DNA from: Todiramphus chloris collaris
Lineage: Eukaryota > Chordata > Aves > Coraciiformes > Alcedinidae
DNA: 64,000 nucleotides
NCBI GenBank assembly: GCA_025345505.1
Contig: JANVCC010000030.1
Location: forward strand, 2,716,123 to 2,780,122
Direction: 5' to 3'
In this document: positions 1 through 11,757 of the stretch, piece by piece
Position numbering within the stretch: position 1 is the first letter of the stretch
How the letters are laid out: the number at the start of each line of letters is the position of its first letter
Made by a program: the position numbers and the translations under genes
The notes under the pieces: model-generated
What the model was told of the DNA's origin: nothing
Databases searched by the model: none
Seen by the model: the letters and a program-made list of their open reading frames with translations, nothing else

Positions 1-12
1 TTTACTTTCCAC

Positions 13-572
13 TCACAGAATCACAGAATGTCAGGGGCTGGAAGGGACCTCGAAAGATCATCTAGTCCAAGCCCCCTGCCAGAGCAGGATCACCTAGACC
101 AGATCACACAGGAACATGTCTAGGCGGGTTTTGAACGTCTCCAGAGAGAGAGACTCCACAACCCCCCTGGGCAGCCTGTTCCAGTGTCTGTCACCCTCAC
201 TGTGAAAAAATTCCTCCTCATGTTTGCATGAAACTTCCTATGCCTCAGCTTTCACCCACTGCCCCTTGTCCTATCATCGAGCATCACCGAGAATAGCCTG
301 GCTCCATCCTCCTGGCACTCACCCTTTCTATATTTATAAACATTGATGAGGTCCCCCCTCAGTCTCCTTTTCTCCAAGCTAAAGAGCCCCAGCTCCCTCA
401 GCCTTTCCTCATAGGAGAGACGCTCCACTCCTTTAATCATCTTTGTGGCTCTGTGCTGGACTCTCTCAAGCAATTCTATGTCCCTCTTGAACTGGGGGGC
501 CCAGAGCTGGACACAGCACTCCAGATACAGCCTTACCAGGACAAAATAGAGGGTCAGGATAACCTCCACTCA
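13..572 (-). mobile_element. CR1 LINE, 5'-truncated 3' end
   Basis: This is the 3' portion of a chicken-repeat-1 non-LTR retrotransposon inserted in reverse orientation. On the plus strand it opens with CACAGAATCACAGAATG, the reverse complement of the octamer repeats that end CR1, followed by the typical GGCTGGAAGGGACCT and ATCATCTAGTCCAAGCCCCC segments. Reading the minus strand, homology starts near 572 with the reverse-transcriptase C-terminal region and runs through the 3' UTR to the octamers at 14-30. CR1 copies are normally cut short at the 5' end and lack clear target-site duplications, which fits. The element is immobile. Seen: sequence and order of segments. Known: CR1 is the dominant interspersed repeat of birds. 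The exact subfamily needs a RepeatMasker run. Confidence 0.95.
252..569 (-). pseudogene. CR1 ORF2 fragment (end of reverse transcriptase region)
   Basis: A 105-codon open stretch encodes the segment just after the CR1 reverse-transcriptase core. It contains the family signatures [33 protein letters not shown] and [14 protein letters not shown]. The catalytic reverse-transcriptase motifs and the upstream endonuclease are missing because the copy is 5'-truncated. A TGA on the minus strand at 252-254 ends the frame inside what would normally continue into the C-terminal tail (RTRGSG, then stop). The predicted start is a GTG that only marks the edge of homology, not a real initiation site. This is a dead retrotransposon fragment and should not be annotated as a host gene. 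Confidence 0.9.
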
Positions 573-1102
573 GTAAGAAGCTCTTCAGACCCCAATGCAG
601 TGGTTTTGTTTAAGTTACCAGAGGATATATGACTAAATTGATATTTCATGTTATTTTCTAACAAGATTTATTGCAGGAAGCTACCCTATACCAGCACAGA
701 AATGGATGATCCTGTAATTTTACAGACTTTTTCAATGCCTGTCATCTTAAACTCTCCAGCCATTGGTTACAGATGTAAATGTTAACTATGTATCATCATC
801 TTCAGGGACTGACATAGGGCCATTAATCCAGAGTCACAAGTCACATAGGTACTCTAGCTATACAAAGCCTCCATGCAGGCTAAGGCAGAGCACATCCCTT
901 AAACTAGAAGAGGTGACCACAGAAGTCATCAGCTTTTAGAAAGGCACATTAACTCTTAAAGACAGTTATAAGCAGATGAGTATAAAAGCTTTGCCTACAG
1001 CGTGTGGTTATATGCTGGACTCTTGAGGGATTCTATACAGAGCACTTCCTAATTCCTCTCTAACTTTTCTTTTTTCAAGTTAATTTTTTAATTACATACC
1101 TT

Positions 1103-1345
1103 ACGTGTTACAGACTTCCTTTTCCTTCCCTATTGCCTCTCCCCAGTACACTTCTGCATCTGCTCGTATTTTCTAGTCCCACTCTATTTCTCCTTTCCCA
1201 TCCTTTTTTTACTGCTTTACCCTTCCATTTCTTGCAGCTCTCACCTCTCCTACGTGCCTTCCCATTTCCTTCCGCTTTTAACTCCTTTCACTTCTCCTTT
1301 AGTCTTCTCATCTTCCAGAATAATTGATTTCCTCCATCCTTGCCC
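1103..1345. repeat. Low-complexity pyrimidine-rich tract
   Basis: The plus strand is strongly biased to C and T for about 240 bases, with repeated CTTCC, TTTCC and CTCTCC words and few purines. This explains the open frame at 1133-1327, whose translation is almost only Leu, Phe, Ser, Pro and His. It resembles a diverged polypyrimidine simple repeat. Such tracts can form unusual helices, but no function is implied. Confidence 0.65.
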
Positions 1346-3532
1346 TCCAATCAATTTATTTGATCGTTTTTAAGGTATGCAGCAGTGTGCTCACTGGTGA
1401 CACAGTGCTACACTGCAAAGATAAAAAACAAACTCCAGATTCTTTCAACATCTGCAGTCAGTGACAAGGATCAGTATTACCAGTCTGATTGCGCACGACT
1501 TCAGACTTGTTTGGACTACCTGACAGTTTTGACATGTTCTTTGCTTTTGGTTTAAGTCAGGGGTTTTCTTTCACTAGTAGAGAAACATGGTTTAGCAACC
1601 AGTGATTTTGTTCAGCACAGTCTAGAAGAAAACAGAGATAACCCCCAAAGTCTCCCATGTGACCTTACTTTCCACGTACTTTACCCAAGTACCTACAAGA
1701 CTAAAATCTGATCCATCTCATTCTGAATTGCAACAAGCTCTTCCCAGCTCATTAAAGATCAAGTAGGTCTGTGATTTGTCTTATTTTGTCTCACACTTCC
1801 ATTAGGCATTTAAGAGACAACTGCTTTATTTTGCAATAACAAAGTGCTTCTGTACAGCAGAATGTCTGCCACCTCCTCACTGCAAACCTCCGATGAGTTT
1901 TCAAAGCCTGCAGGTTTTAGAATGGGAGGACCCAAATAATTCTCTTTTTTTTTGGTCATGATGTCGAAAGATTTAACACCTTAGGTCTTGAGGAGGAGCA
2001 AGAAACACATCTCTACATACCAGAAATCTGAATTCAAAACCAATTATTATTGTAATACTTTTATCCAATAATCTCAATGTCATTTAAAAGCGTGATGGTA
2101 AGTAAGCATTTGCAAAATGAGTCTGCACATATTTTGTCAACAGTAAGCAGTTGCTTCAGCAATCTATAAAAATCCTTTCTTTCTTTTTTTTTCTAATAGC
2201 TCTGCCCACTTCATAGCCTGATACTTGATTATGAACTCTCAAGAAACCTTCCCTTCCATGTGAAAAAAGTTCCTTTTGAACAAGGGCTTTAACAAAAAGA
2301 CAGAACGTCTCTGTGATTTTACCTGTCTTTTATTAAATCATGCGCTGATAGAGGCAAACCTCATCATCTGTCAGGATAAACTGCTCTATTACACCTCTGG
2401 TGCTGGAAAACCTGCTACCCAGGCAGCACACAGGCCTCTCAACCCTCCTGACAGCATATTGTAATCAAGGTGACCTGGGCAGACAACTTTCTTTTTCTTT
2501 TGGAATCCTAAAAAGTAATTTTGCTCCTGCTGTTTTGTTTGTAGAGATTTTTAGATCTTAAAAATGAGATAAGAGATTTTATATTACAAAGATTACTGAG
2601 AGCCTCTATTCGTGCCAGACAACCTTGTACATACATCTGCTCATCGTTTATAACAGTAATGGCATGTTAATGAGAAAAAGAACTGTTTAAAAATTAACTT
2701 GCAATTGTAAGATTCGTATTGCTCTTCAATATCAATGTTTGTGATCTAGAAGCCTTATAAAAACACAAAGACTTCTGCCAAAACAAAGTGCACCATTTTT
2801 TGAAAGATGCTACTCTTTGATCTCAGTAGCATTCTCCTTTTGGGGTATTTTTGCTTTTTGTTTGCTGAATCCTTACAGTGAAGCTGTCACCTAAATTATT
2901 GCCTTTGCACTTGGGAGATCTTAGGAACCAAAAGGCAGCATTATAATTTTGCATGTATAAAGCTCAGTTCTGAAAAACTGAAGGCCCATGGAAAGACTCC
3001 AAAGTCTTATTTGGTGATGCAACAAAACAGATACTTGCACCTAAATCAGTTTTCATTTATATTCATAATTTCGCTGCAGCTTAAACCCTGTAGGGTTTGA
3101 GGAGCTATTTGTATCAACCGCATTTTGGCCAGAAGTTCATTTTAAAACTGATCTCTACGTTAGTATTTGCTTCTATTTACTATCCCTATTGACTAATAAA
3201 TGAAAGTTGACTATGTCAGAAATCTTTAGTGTTACCTTTTAATTATCTTCTTGCTTTCTTGCATAGTCCATCTTCTCTGCAAAGCCACTGACTGTTTTAG
3301 AGCAAATTAAAGGAAAGAATTTCATAATCCTAATCATCTCCCAACTTTAGGATATCTTGCACATTAAATTGTTTTGGTTTTATGTACCTGTATGTGTGAA
3401 TTTCAGAAGACTGATAGCTTGGAAATTCTGCTACAGGAAAACTACAGAAAGCATATGTAAATGGTGTGGCAAATTAAATTCAGATGACTTTAAAAATTAT
3501 CAATAAAGCAGGTTGTGGCACTTCAGTTTCAT

Positions 3533-3554
3533 GTGCTCAAATTTTATTGAGCAC
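3533..3554. other. Perfect inverted repeat, 8-bp arms
   Basis: GTGCTCAA at 3533-3540 is the exact reverse complement of TTGAGCAC at 3547-3554, separated by the six bases ATTTTA. The next pair outward does not match. In RNA this would be a small stem-loop. It may be chance in a window this long. The GC-containing arms make it more notable than the AT-only palindromes elsewhere. Confidence 0.6.
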
Positions 3555-5986
3555 TCCAATTTACATGTTGTCATCATTAGAGTTAATATTTACATGCTCC
3601 AATCACACTAAACGAGCACGTCCTTAATTTCAGTGATTTTTCAGCAGTTGCTCTAATTTCTGCCTCTTCACTTGTAGCTGGCAGTTATTCTCTTTTTGAT
3701 CCTGAGATATCATCATCCAGCTGGGGAGGTGTACATACACTCACTGATACACTATGTTCTTACTTCCCTGAGCTTTCTTGTTCTATTTTACTTGGAGAAG
3801 GAAGAATTCAAGGAATTAATAATATGATCATGCTTACAGTCAGTGGCAAAATACACAGACTGAGACGTGTAAGGAAAGCAATACATGAAGTGATGTAGAT
3901 GACTCATGGAAAATGAGACTTACTGAGATCGCTACCATATAAAAGACATAGACCACACAATGTTAATATCTACCAACATTAAACACGTATCTATTTACTT
4001 CCATTTGTGCCTCATCTATGCTAAACCCTCCTGTTATCGAAAATAGCATGCTTGTGTCTGAGCAACATCATAGATGACAACAGTAGTAACGGCATCACTA
4101 TGTTATATACATTTCTAGACACAACCCTCATCTTAAATTAGTCCACCTTATCCTCACTTAGACAGCTTGTTGCATCCCATTTCTGTGACTGAGTTCACAG
4201 GAGCAGACCCCTGCACATATTACAAACTCCCCTCAGAAATGCTCAGTGTTAAAAAGCTCTCAACACACTTTGCGATGTACAGCACAATCCAAAAGTACCA
4301 AGAACAATTGATAGTGATCACAGCAAATTTTACAAGACAGTAAAACAGACAACCAGAAAATGTAAAGACAGCAATTTATGGTGCAGATGAGAGTGCAAAG
4401 CTCTCATTCTGCCACTGTGTCCGTAATGCAATTGATCTCCAGGACAGAAACTTTAGTGTCACTAGCTTATCTCAGCATTTTGTTGACAGCCAGCCCATGA
4501 ACAAAAGCTTTGGTGCCTGCTTTAGGACAAATCCATCCAGCCATTTTCCCAGCATGGGAGCTGGGCTTTTTGACAGGCCACACTGAAGCAGGAACAGAGA
4601 AGCACAGTTGGGAAATACTAGCTTCCGACTGGTTTCAAGCCATGGTTGAAAGGTCCTGGCTAAATTTCCAAGAGAGAAGCTTTTCTCCAAAGCTTCACAT
4701 GTTAGCTCCATTCTGCCTCCAGAGCCAGCCTACACCAAAACTTCCATAATCATACTTTCATAGCCTGTGTAGGTTGAAGGAGACAGGATCAGTTTCCACA
4801 CAAGTAGATAAGTACAATATTCTCTTAAACGAGTTTTCAACTTTTGCATTGCAAATCTGCTGCAGAACTCACTGAAAATACTACTTTCAGAAGACGGAGC
4901 TCTCTTTTCTCTCATTCATGGAAATAAGTAGTGGCATCCCCCTTTTTTTTTTATGGAAAATTATGATTAATTCCATGTCTTTATTATATAGCTAAATACA
5001 ACACTAGTGTAATTCAAAGACAGGCTGACAAAGGCTAATACCAAGTGCAACAATGGATTTTGACCCACCAGTATTTTACATTTCTGTAAAATGGCATGGC
5101 AGGCACAGGGCATTATTCTGGCTGACCCCAAGCACAGAAAAGATTCTGAGCTCTCACCATGGGGTGCTGCCACGATAGAAACAGAAATTGTCTCTGACAA
5201 AGCCGTCAAGCAGGGACAAGGACCTTCTTCACAGCAAAAAAGCCAATAGGTGGGAGATGAAGAAAAGGAAGGGTCAAACAAAGCCAAGGGCCTGTTCAGA
5301 GCTCTCAACCTGTCTCTGTAGCTATAATGCCCAGGTAAACCATTTCCTTTCAAGGGCTCTCAGGCATACAGGTAGATTGCGTTTAGGTAAAAGTAATAAG
5401 ATTTTTAACATTCAGCCTTTAAAGAAAGTTTTACCGCTACCAGCAGTGAAAAGCTTCTTTCCTGTCACCAGATAGGTTGCAGTTCAGCAACTGAAGGGAA
5501 AAGACATTTGTTTGAAGAGTTAATTCATTCTCCTGGGGGCTGAAAGCCATCTCAGGAGTAGCTCTGTTTTGGAAACAAAACCACCAGCAGCGTCAAGGGG
5601 TGGGTAGGAAGAGCACCCAGGTCTGCTGCTCCTGGAACAGCATTAACCCAGGGACTTGGCCAGTACGAGCTAACACTTCAGTCAAATGTCGCCGACATTT
5701 CTCCGTTCTTAATAACCTCCAAAAATAAATTGGCAGATGTTATCCCAGAGTTTATAGAGATTTGCTGAAGTACTCAGAGACGAATGCACTGGCATGATTC
5801 GCCTAACTTGCAGCAACTGTTTATTTTCCCTTTTTCCATTTTACAAGAGGACAGACATATACACAGAAAGGCGTAAAATCCACCAAGCCATCACCTCCCC
5901 TGCTCAGACTCCCCCTGCACAACGATGGCTGGCACACCTGGGGTAGCACTCCCAGAAAGGCATTAAAGCCGCCCCACCCCCACCCT

Positions 5987-6005
5987 CCCCCCCCCCCCCC
6001 CCCCC
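5987..6005. repeat. 19-base C homopolymer
   Basis: An uninterrupted run of 19 C residues on the plus strand follows CCCCACCCCCACCCT and is followed by GGG. The C-rich block therefore extends back to about 5972. The minus strand is G-rich and could form a G-quadruplex, the plus strand an i-motif. Long homopolymers are also frequent assembly error sites, so the exact length is uncertain. It lies just before the CpG-rich patch at 6060-6320. Confidence 0.9.
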
Positions 6006-6059
6006 GGGTGCCTCATACTACTGCTCTTACTCTTCTGTTACATGTTTCCACCTATAAAC

Positions 6060-6320
6060 CCGTATTAAACCGCCACTCTGCGCAGCGCTTGGGCGCGGGC
6101 GCAGCCACCAAGCACAAGTGTGAGTAGTGTCTGCGCTGACAGGGCCGGCATCACCCTGGCAACCGAGCAGGGCGCCCAGCCCCGCCGCCTCTGCCCCGAC
6201 GTGAGGTGGGCAGCAATGAGGGCCCTGCGCCGGGGGAGCCCTCCCGCGGCCGGGCAGATGCCACCCTCCCTGCCAGCACCCGCCTGGCCTCCCCACCCCA
6301 GGCCCCAGCCTCTCTTTCCA
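6060..6320. promoter_or_regulatory. Small CpG-island-like patch
   Basis: This 260-base stretch is far richer in G and C than its surroundings. By hand I count about 19 CpG dinucleotides, for example in GCGCAGCGC, GGGCGCGGGCGC, CCCGCCGCC and CCCGCGGCCGGG. Methylated bird intergenic DNA is CpG-poor, so this density suggests an unmethylated island, which usually marks a promoter or enhancer. I see no convincing TATA box or coding exon attached. Both strands have open frames here (6120-6422 plus, 6027-6368 minus), which GC-rich sequence produces by chance because stop codons are AT-rich. A GC-rich degenerate repeat is the alternative. Confidence 0.45.
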
Positions 6321-8020
6321 GAGGTTTGTAACCTGGCTGGAAAAATGTGTCCCAGACAGAAGGGTCAAGCCCTGTTGATTTTTCCCTCCCTTGCTGTTGT
6401 GTGCAAGCCAGAATTAAAATAAAACTTCTTGCTAAGGAATGTGGAAAAACTGAGTAGAAGTCTGCTCACCCCGAAAATTATTAGGCCATGAAAACTTAAA
6501 TTTGACAAACTGCTAATTCACACTATTTAACTGCTCTTTATAATCCAAGTAACAGTGTAAATAAGAAAGATAATAAAACCTGATGAGAGATTAACGTCTG
6601 ACTGAAGCAGTAATTCCTTTTCAAAGAAATACAACTGACAGATTTATGATGTAGAATGGAGGAGCTACCACAATTTAATGGACAAGAGAGTACACGCCAA
6701 CTCATGCTCCCAGTTGTAGTAAACACATTTTTGTGCTAGGTACAGTGTAGAAATTTTACATAGTTTTACTGTATTAATTTTTCCAGTAGTAGTCCTCAGT
6801 CTGCAGAAGAGGTAAGCTGAGCTATGTGGTTACTAAAACACTTCACTGAAATAAGCTGTATCAGGAACATAAATTTAAGTAGGGAAAATTTGGAATAGGT
6901 ATTTGCATCACTGAACTGTAGCCATCCGCAAAGCAATCAAAAAGGGCTGTGGTAGAGAGAAGTGGGAGTGCTGAGGAGTGGGGCAGAGGAGAGCGGAGCC
7001 TCAGGTGCAGCCCCACATGGGGCACAGGCAAGGCTACAGCTGACATTTAGGGGCCTGGGGAGGGACAAGGGGCTCCAGGCTCCCCAGACTCCAAGGGCAG
7101 CACCGAGCACCTGTGAGGAGTCACTTGGCTTTGGGGAAATTTTACATCCCTTTGGAGGAGCTGGAAATGCTTTATCTGCAGATAATCCACCTCCCAGCAG
7201 GAGGACACGTAATCCCCCAGATGGCTGACTGGTTCTGCGAACTGCGAGAGTATTAGTCTTTCCAGAAAAACACAAGGACATTGAGAGGTTAAATGAGATT
7301 CTGATAATCAAATGCAGAACTCATACTGTGGGTGTTACTGCACGATGAATCAAATTATCAAGGGATGTAAAAAACAAAGTCATCGGTTGTCTTTAAGCTA
7401 ATGCCAGAAGTCCATACAAAAATAAGAGGAATATTTTAAAGCTTCCATTTGGGGGGAAATTAGACAAAAATCAGGTTTTTCAAAATGCGGTGGGAGGATT
7501 CATGACTGGAGTGTTTCAAGTCTCTAAATACATCCAGTCAGGAAGAACAGCATGCCTAGCTAGGGCTGGGGAAGGAAAGTGTTATTGCTTCAAATTATTC
7601 ACACATCAGACGTCGAAGCCCTGGAATGGATTAAGCCTTATCTGACAGCGGCAATCATTAGCGTTTGTTACAGAGTACAATATTAGATCAAAGAGCAGGA
7701 TTTAACATGTATGATAAAGAGAAGAAAAAGACATTATCCAAGGCAACATCAGTCTGGACAACATGTGCTAGTTATGTTATGCTGCCATTGCTAAAATATC
7801 TCTAAAGAAGAGGTAGATGATCATAGCCTGGTTACATTTGCTGTGTACAGACACACCTTATGCCCAACAAGACATAGCCATGAATGTAAATGATAACTGG
7901 ACTTCTTAATTTTTTCAGGAGATAAAACAAATCAAAAAACATAAAGAAACACACAAAAAACACACAGCAAAATTATAATTCTCCATTATTATAAGAAAAG
8001 ATTGTTTTATTTAAAAAGTC

Positions 8021-8058
8021 ATCCTGAATAATGAATACATTCATTACTATATCAGGAT
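8021..8058. other. Two-part hairpin (7-bp plus 8-bp stems)
   Basis: The outer arms ATCCTGA (8021-8027) and TCAGGAT (8052-8058) are exact reverse complements. Inside them TAATGAAT (8029-8036) and ATTCATTA (8039-8046) pair exactly around a two-base AC loop. The internal loop is asymmetric, one base on the left and five on the right. The inner palindrome contains two inverted TAAT/ATTA homeodomain-type cores. This could be a paired transcription-factor site or an RNA stem-loop. Evidence is symmetry alone. Confidence 0.65.
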
Positions 8059-9165
8059 TTTAAAAATATCAATAAAGTTGAATAAAAAATGATTATTCAG
8101 TAAGTACTACTGTTTACATGTGGAAAACCAGACAATGTGTGGATATGCTACACAGTTAATTTAGCAGGGGTTTTATCTTTGCAGTAATTAAAGAAAACCA
8201 GTTGTCTATTAATGGTGGATTCTAAAAGCGAGCAAAACCTTTCACCCATTTTTTCTACAAAAGTGAGCTGTTTTCTAATACATCTTGGTATAATGCAGAA
8301 ATTCCAGAAGAATAAAGTACACCCTTTGGGCAAAAATTGTGAAGTGAAAACCAAATGGATTCTGTACCCGCAAGTCCTGAGCAAAGCAGCAAGCAGCTGC
8401 TAAGTGAGCAAAGAAACGAGGAAGAAAAAAAAAACCTCACGTCCTTCACCTTGGTTTTACAAACATGTTTCTGAGTCTGCTGTGAAAAAAATTACTATCA
8501 GCTTCAGCTGACAAAAAAAAATCTCTGCAAGACACTTAATGTGGAAGCACACAATGTTCTAATAAAAAAATAGCACTACACAGAATTAAAGCGGCACATT
8601 TAAACTTGCTAAATGTGCACATTACTGTGCTAAGCTAACAACTCTAGAAGTTACTGTTAGATATTCATTGCTCACTAGAGGTGCTTCTACTAGGGGTCTC
8701 TGAACATCTGCTCTTGGCCCTGTATAATTTCATTGTACTTCTACCAGTAATTCAGGAAAAAAAATACAGTCATATAGCATAATATACAATATTTCGCAGA
8801 GTTGTGGATATGAAAAGCCTTTACGTGGGGGAATCCTGACTGAAGTCTTGTACACTGGAAAGCTCTGAAAAGGCCATATAAAGGGATAATCAATTCGACA
8901 TTTTCTGAGAGCTAACACAGATCCTGTCTGAATAATCAAACATCAGGAAGGCATAACTAAATGTATTATGTTTGTATAAAACTTTAATGATGCTCTCATT
9001 TAAGTACTCTCTGGTTTTTGAATAGGTACTTTCTAAGAGAGTTTTTAAAAGATATGGAGAGGGTTCAAAAAATGAGCTACAAAATACCTATATCCTGATT
9101 AGGTTCCTTGCCCTTCTCTGAATGAAGAATTTCCTTCTAGAAACTGCCAAGCCATCTTTTCCAAA

Positions 9166-9186
9166 GGGGGGGAAAAAAAAAAAAAA
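9166..9186. repeat. G7 followed by A14 run
   Basis: Seven G residues at 9166-9172 pass directly into fourteen A residues at 9173-9186, a low-complexity junction. No retroposed sequence is recognisable just upstream, so it does not look like a poly(A) tail of a processed copy. Confidence 0.8.
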
Positions 9187-9805
9187 TTTATTCTTAACTC
9201 TGAGACACTTCTAAAGAGCAAATATTTTGCCTTTGAAATACACCTCATAACACCAGATGGTGTGTATATGTATATTTTTAAATGTTCCTGGGGATGAATA
9301 CTCCCACATATTCCTTACAATAGCACCTTCATCACCGTGAAGATCAAGATACACTGAAAGGCACAAAATTGCAAACTTAGTCATGCAAAAGAGTAGCGAA
9401 GTGGAGTAATCAGGAACAAAGAATGCCATTCAATTGCATAAAACTCTTGTGCTTAACATCCCTAGTAGCAGCGCTACTATTTAGTACTTAACACTTTTGC
9501 GAAGATCTAGAAAGCTTACAAAAATCTAGCATACCAAATATGGGGAAGTTTTAAAGTTGTACATATTTATCCAACTGACTGGAAAGACTCCTTCTAGTTA
9601 GTTCATGTTTTATTAATACCATTAATGCACCCAATTCTTTAAGGAATAAAGCACAAGCTTCTTACTGCCATGCTCTGGGCCACCCATAGCTTCACTGCCA
9701 CTTACATATCTACTGTAGAATGTGGTTCAGTTATCACTTATGTGGCTGTAACACCAAAGCTATTAGTGGATTTCTAACCAGTTTACAACACAGAGTAGAA
9801 TAACA

Positions 9806-10089
9806 AGCCTCATGCTTGTGTCCAGCTCTGGACCCCCCAACACAAGTTTGACAAGGACCTGTTGGGAGTGGGTTCAAAGGAGGCCCCCAAAGGTGATCAG
9901 AGTGGTGAGACACTGGCACAGGTTGCCCAGAGATGTTATGAATGACCCCTCCCTGGAAGTGTTCAAGGCCAGGTTGGATGGGGCTTTGAGCAACCTGCTC
10001 TAGTGCGAGGTGTCCCTGCCCATGGCAGGGGGTTGCAACTAGGTGATCTTTAAGGTCCCTTACAACACAAACCATTCTATGACTCTATG
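9806..10089 (+). mobile_element. CR1 LINE 3' end with internal deletion
   Basis: This plus-oriented CR1 fragment begins with CATGCTTGTGTCCAGCTCTGG, a diverged form of the reverse-transcriptase C-terminal segment. It then jumps at about 9900 from GGTGATCAGAG to TGGTGAGACACTGGCACAGG, which lies much further downstream in a complete CR1. Compared with the copies at 13-572 and 61255-61821, about 230 bp are missing. The open frame at 9812-10003 survives the junction and ends in the normal CR1 C-terminus (RLDGALSNLL, then stop). The 3' end is AAGGTCCCTTACAACACAAACC followed by the octamers ATTCTATG and ACTCTATG. The host flank resumes at about 10090. Confidence 0.9.
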
Positions 10090-11715
10090 GTCAGACTTTC
10101 AGATGATTTCAGTGAAGCCCAGTTATTCTGCGTGGAGCTATGCTGACTTCTCTGCAGAGAAATCACAACTCAGTAACAATACCAAGTTTAATCTTTTTCT
10201 ACTAATCTGTCTCTACATTTTCCCCTGAAGTTTCTACAAATGAAATACTGCTGGTATGGTAACTCCACCATCATGTCAACCCTACCTTACATTTTTTCTT
10301 ACCTATTTGTAAGACAGTGTAAAATTTACAGTAAAGTGAATGTGTCTTTGGTCTAAACTAAACTTAAAACTAAACCACAGACAGCAACTTTCCCAGAGAC
10401 CTAATATACTGACCTAAGCTACAGTCAATACTGTCTTCTCTTATAGTTAGCCAAGTTGTCAGCACAAAGTCATCATTCAATTGTGCACAAAAGTGTTGTC
10501 ACATCAATACCTGACAAGCTTGCCCTACAAAACCAGAAGAAATTTCCTCTGAGTCTAAAATGCCAGGCTACTGGTCCTCACCAGTATCATTTAGGCCACA
10601 TAGGAAATGCCCAAAAAAACCACATTCATTGTTTTCAATACCACTCACTGGTGCTTTACTATTTAAGCAGATTATTCATCTCGCAGCATAACACCTCCTA
10701 GCCTCTGTCTCTCGTATACAGATAAATGCATAAAATCCACACAAAGAACTGAGCACATAAGCTCTAGCATACAGAACTATACTTCTGCCACGTCCAGTAC
10801 AAGTGGATCAAAAATGACAGTAAAGGAGAAAAAGTCCAGTACTTTTTTGTTCCCTGAATACTCTGTTGCACACAGTGGAGAAACGAGAGGGTCAGGAAGC
10901 TGGTTATAGCTTTTCACATACTCAGGAAGAATTTCTACTGCCTTGAGTGCTGCTGTAAGGTTAATTTAGTAAGGATCTACTGAAAAATAGGAATGATTAA
11001 CAGAAAACTGCCATAGTTAAATTCTTAGCCATCATATTTCATTTCTAGAAATACATTCCTACAAACCTGCACTAAATAATAAAGGAACATGATCAGAAAA
11101 AAAATAATTTCTGCCATCACTATACATTTTTCTTTTCAGTAGCTTCTTGAATTGAAGATCCAGATATAATCTCTGCTCTCATCTCTCCTTGTCTAGTTGG
11201 TGCTGCAACAGTAGTGCTGTTTCAAAGCTCTGAAGGTTTTTTGTTTAACTAGCAAAAGGATGCAGAAAAGCACCACATCATAGAACGGAGAACAAGAAAA
11301 GGAGCTTTGAAATTGCTATGCCTTTAAGAAGGCTGCTGAGTAATAATGCTGGTTAAATTATGCAGGGAACACTGCATTCTCCCACAGACACACATTTAAT
11401 ATCTCCTGAGATTTGGTGTATTACATAGTCGAATGGAAAATGTGAAGATTCTTTTATAAGATTTCTTTGTAAAAATGCTCCTGGAGATAGTAACAGTTCC
11501 ACAGAGAAGTATTTTGTGGCCAATGATTTTTCATATGTATAGCATCAGTATTAAAATGGAAATTAAGTTCATAAAAGTTAAAAAAAAACCCCAAAACAGT
11601 GGTTTGGAATGTATAGTTCCTTTCAAAGTCCCAACTCACAGCCCCAAAAGGAGCAGTCCGTGTTTGTGCAGCAGTCTTCAGACGAGGTGCTACATGACTT
11701 TCTGCACTCACACCA

Positions 11716-11757
11716 TTTTTTTGGGGTTTTGGTTTGGTTTGTTTTTTTTTTTTTTTT
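11716..11757. repeat. T-rich / GT simple tract
   Basis: T7, GGGG, TTTT, then GGTTT and GGTTTG words lead into a 16-base T run ending in CAG at 11758-11760. On the plus strand a T run followed by CAG mimics a 3' splice site, but no open exon with recognisable content follows. On the minus strand it reads as a poly(A)-like tract. Confidence 0.75.

Larger units (their letters stand above)
573..5970. other. AT-rich unique sequence, no gene seen
   Basis: I see no coding exon, RNA gene or recognisable interspersed repeat in this interval. Open frames reach at most about 128 codons (4967-5353 minus) and overlap open frames on the other strand, so they look like chance. It contains a plus-strand pyrimidine tract around 1103-1345, short A or T runs, and an 8-bp perfect inverted repeat at 3533-3554. 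Old, highly diverged repeats cannot be excluded by eye. Confidence 0.6.
6330..9805. other. Unique AT-rich sequence, no gene seen
   Basis: No gene or young repeat is recognisable. A moderately GC-rich patch lies at about 6930-7230 and gives overlapping open frames on both strands; it has few CpGs compared with 6060-6320. The stretch 7910-8110 is very AT-rich and contains the hairpin at 8021-8058. A G7/A14 run sits at 9166-9186. Confidence 0.55.

Noticed and set aside
1133..1327. 64-codon hydrophobic open frame that could be mistaken for a membrane peptide
   Set aside because: It is the translation of a pyrimidine tract, so Leu, Phe, Ser and Pro are forced by composition.
6027..6422. Open frames on both strands in the CpG-rich patch
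   Set aside because: GC-rich DNA has few stop codons in any frame. The Pro/Ala/Arg-rich and Gly/Ala-rich translations look like composition effects.
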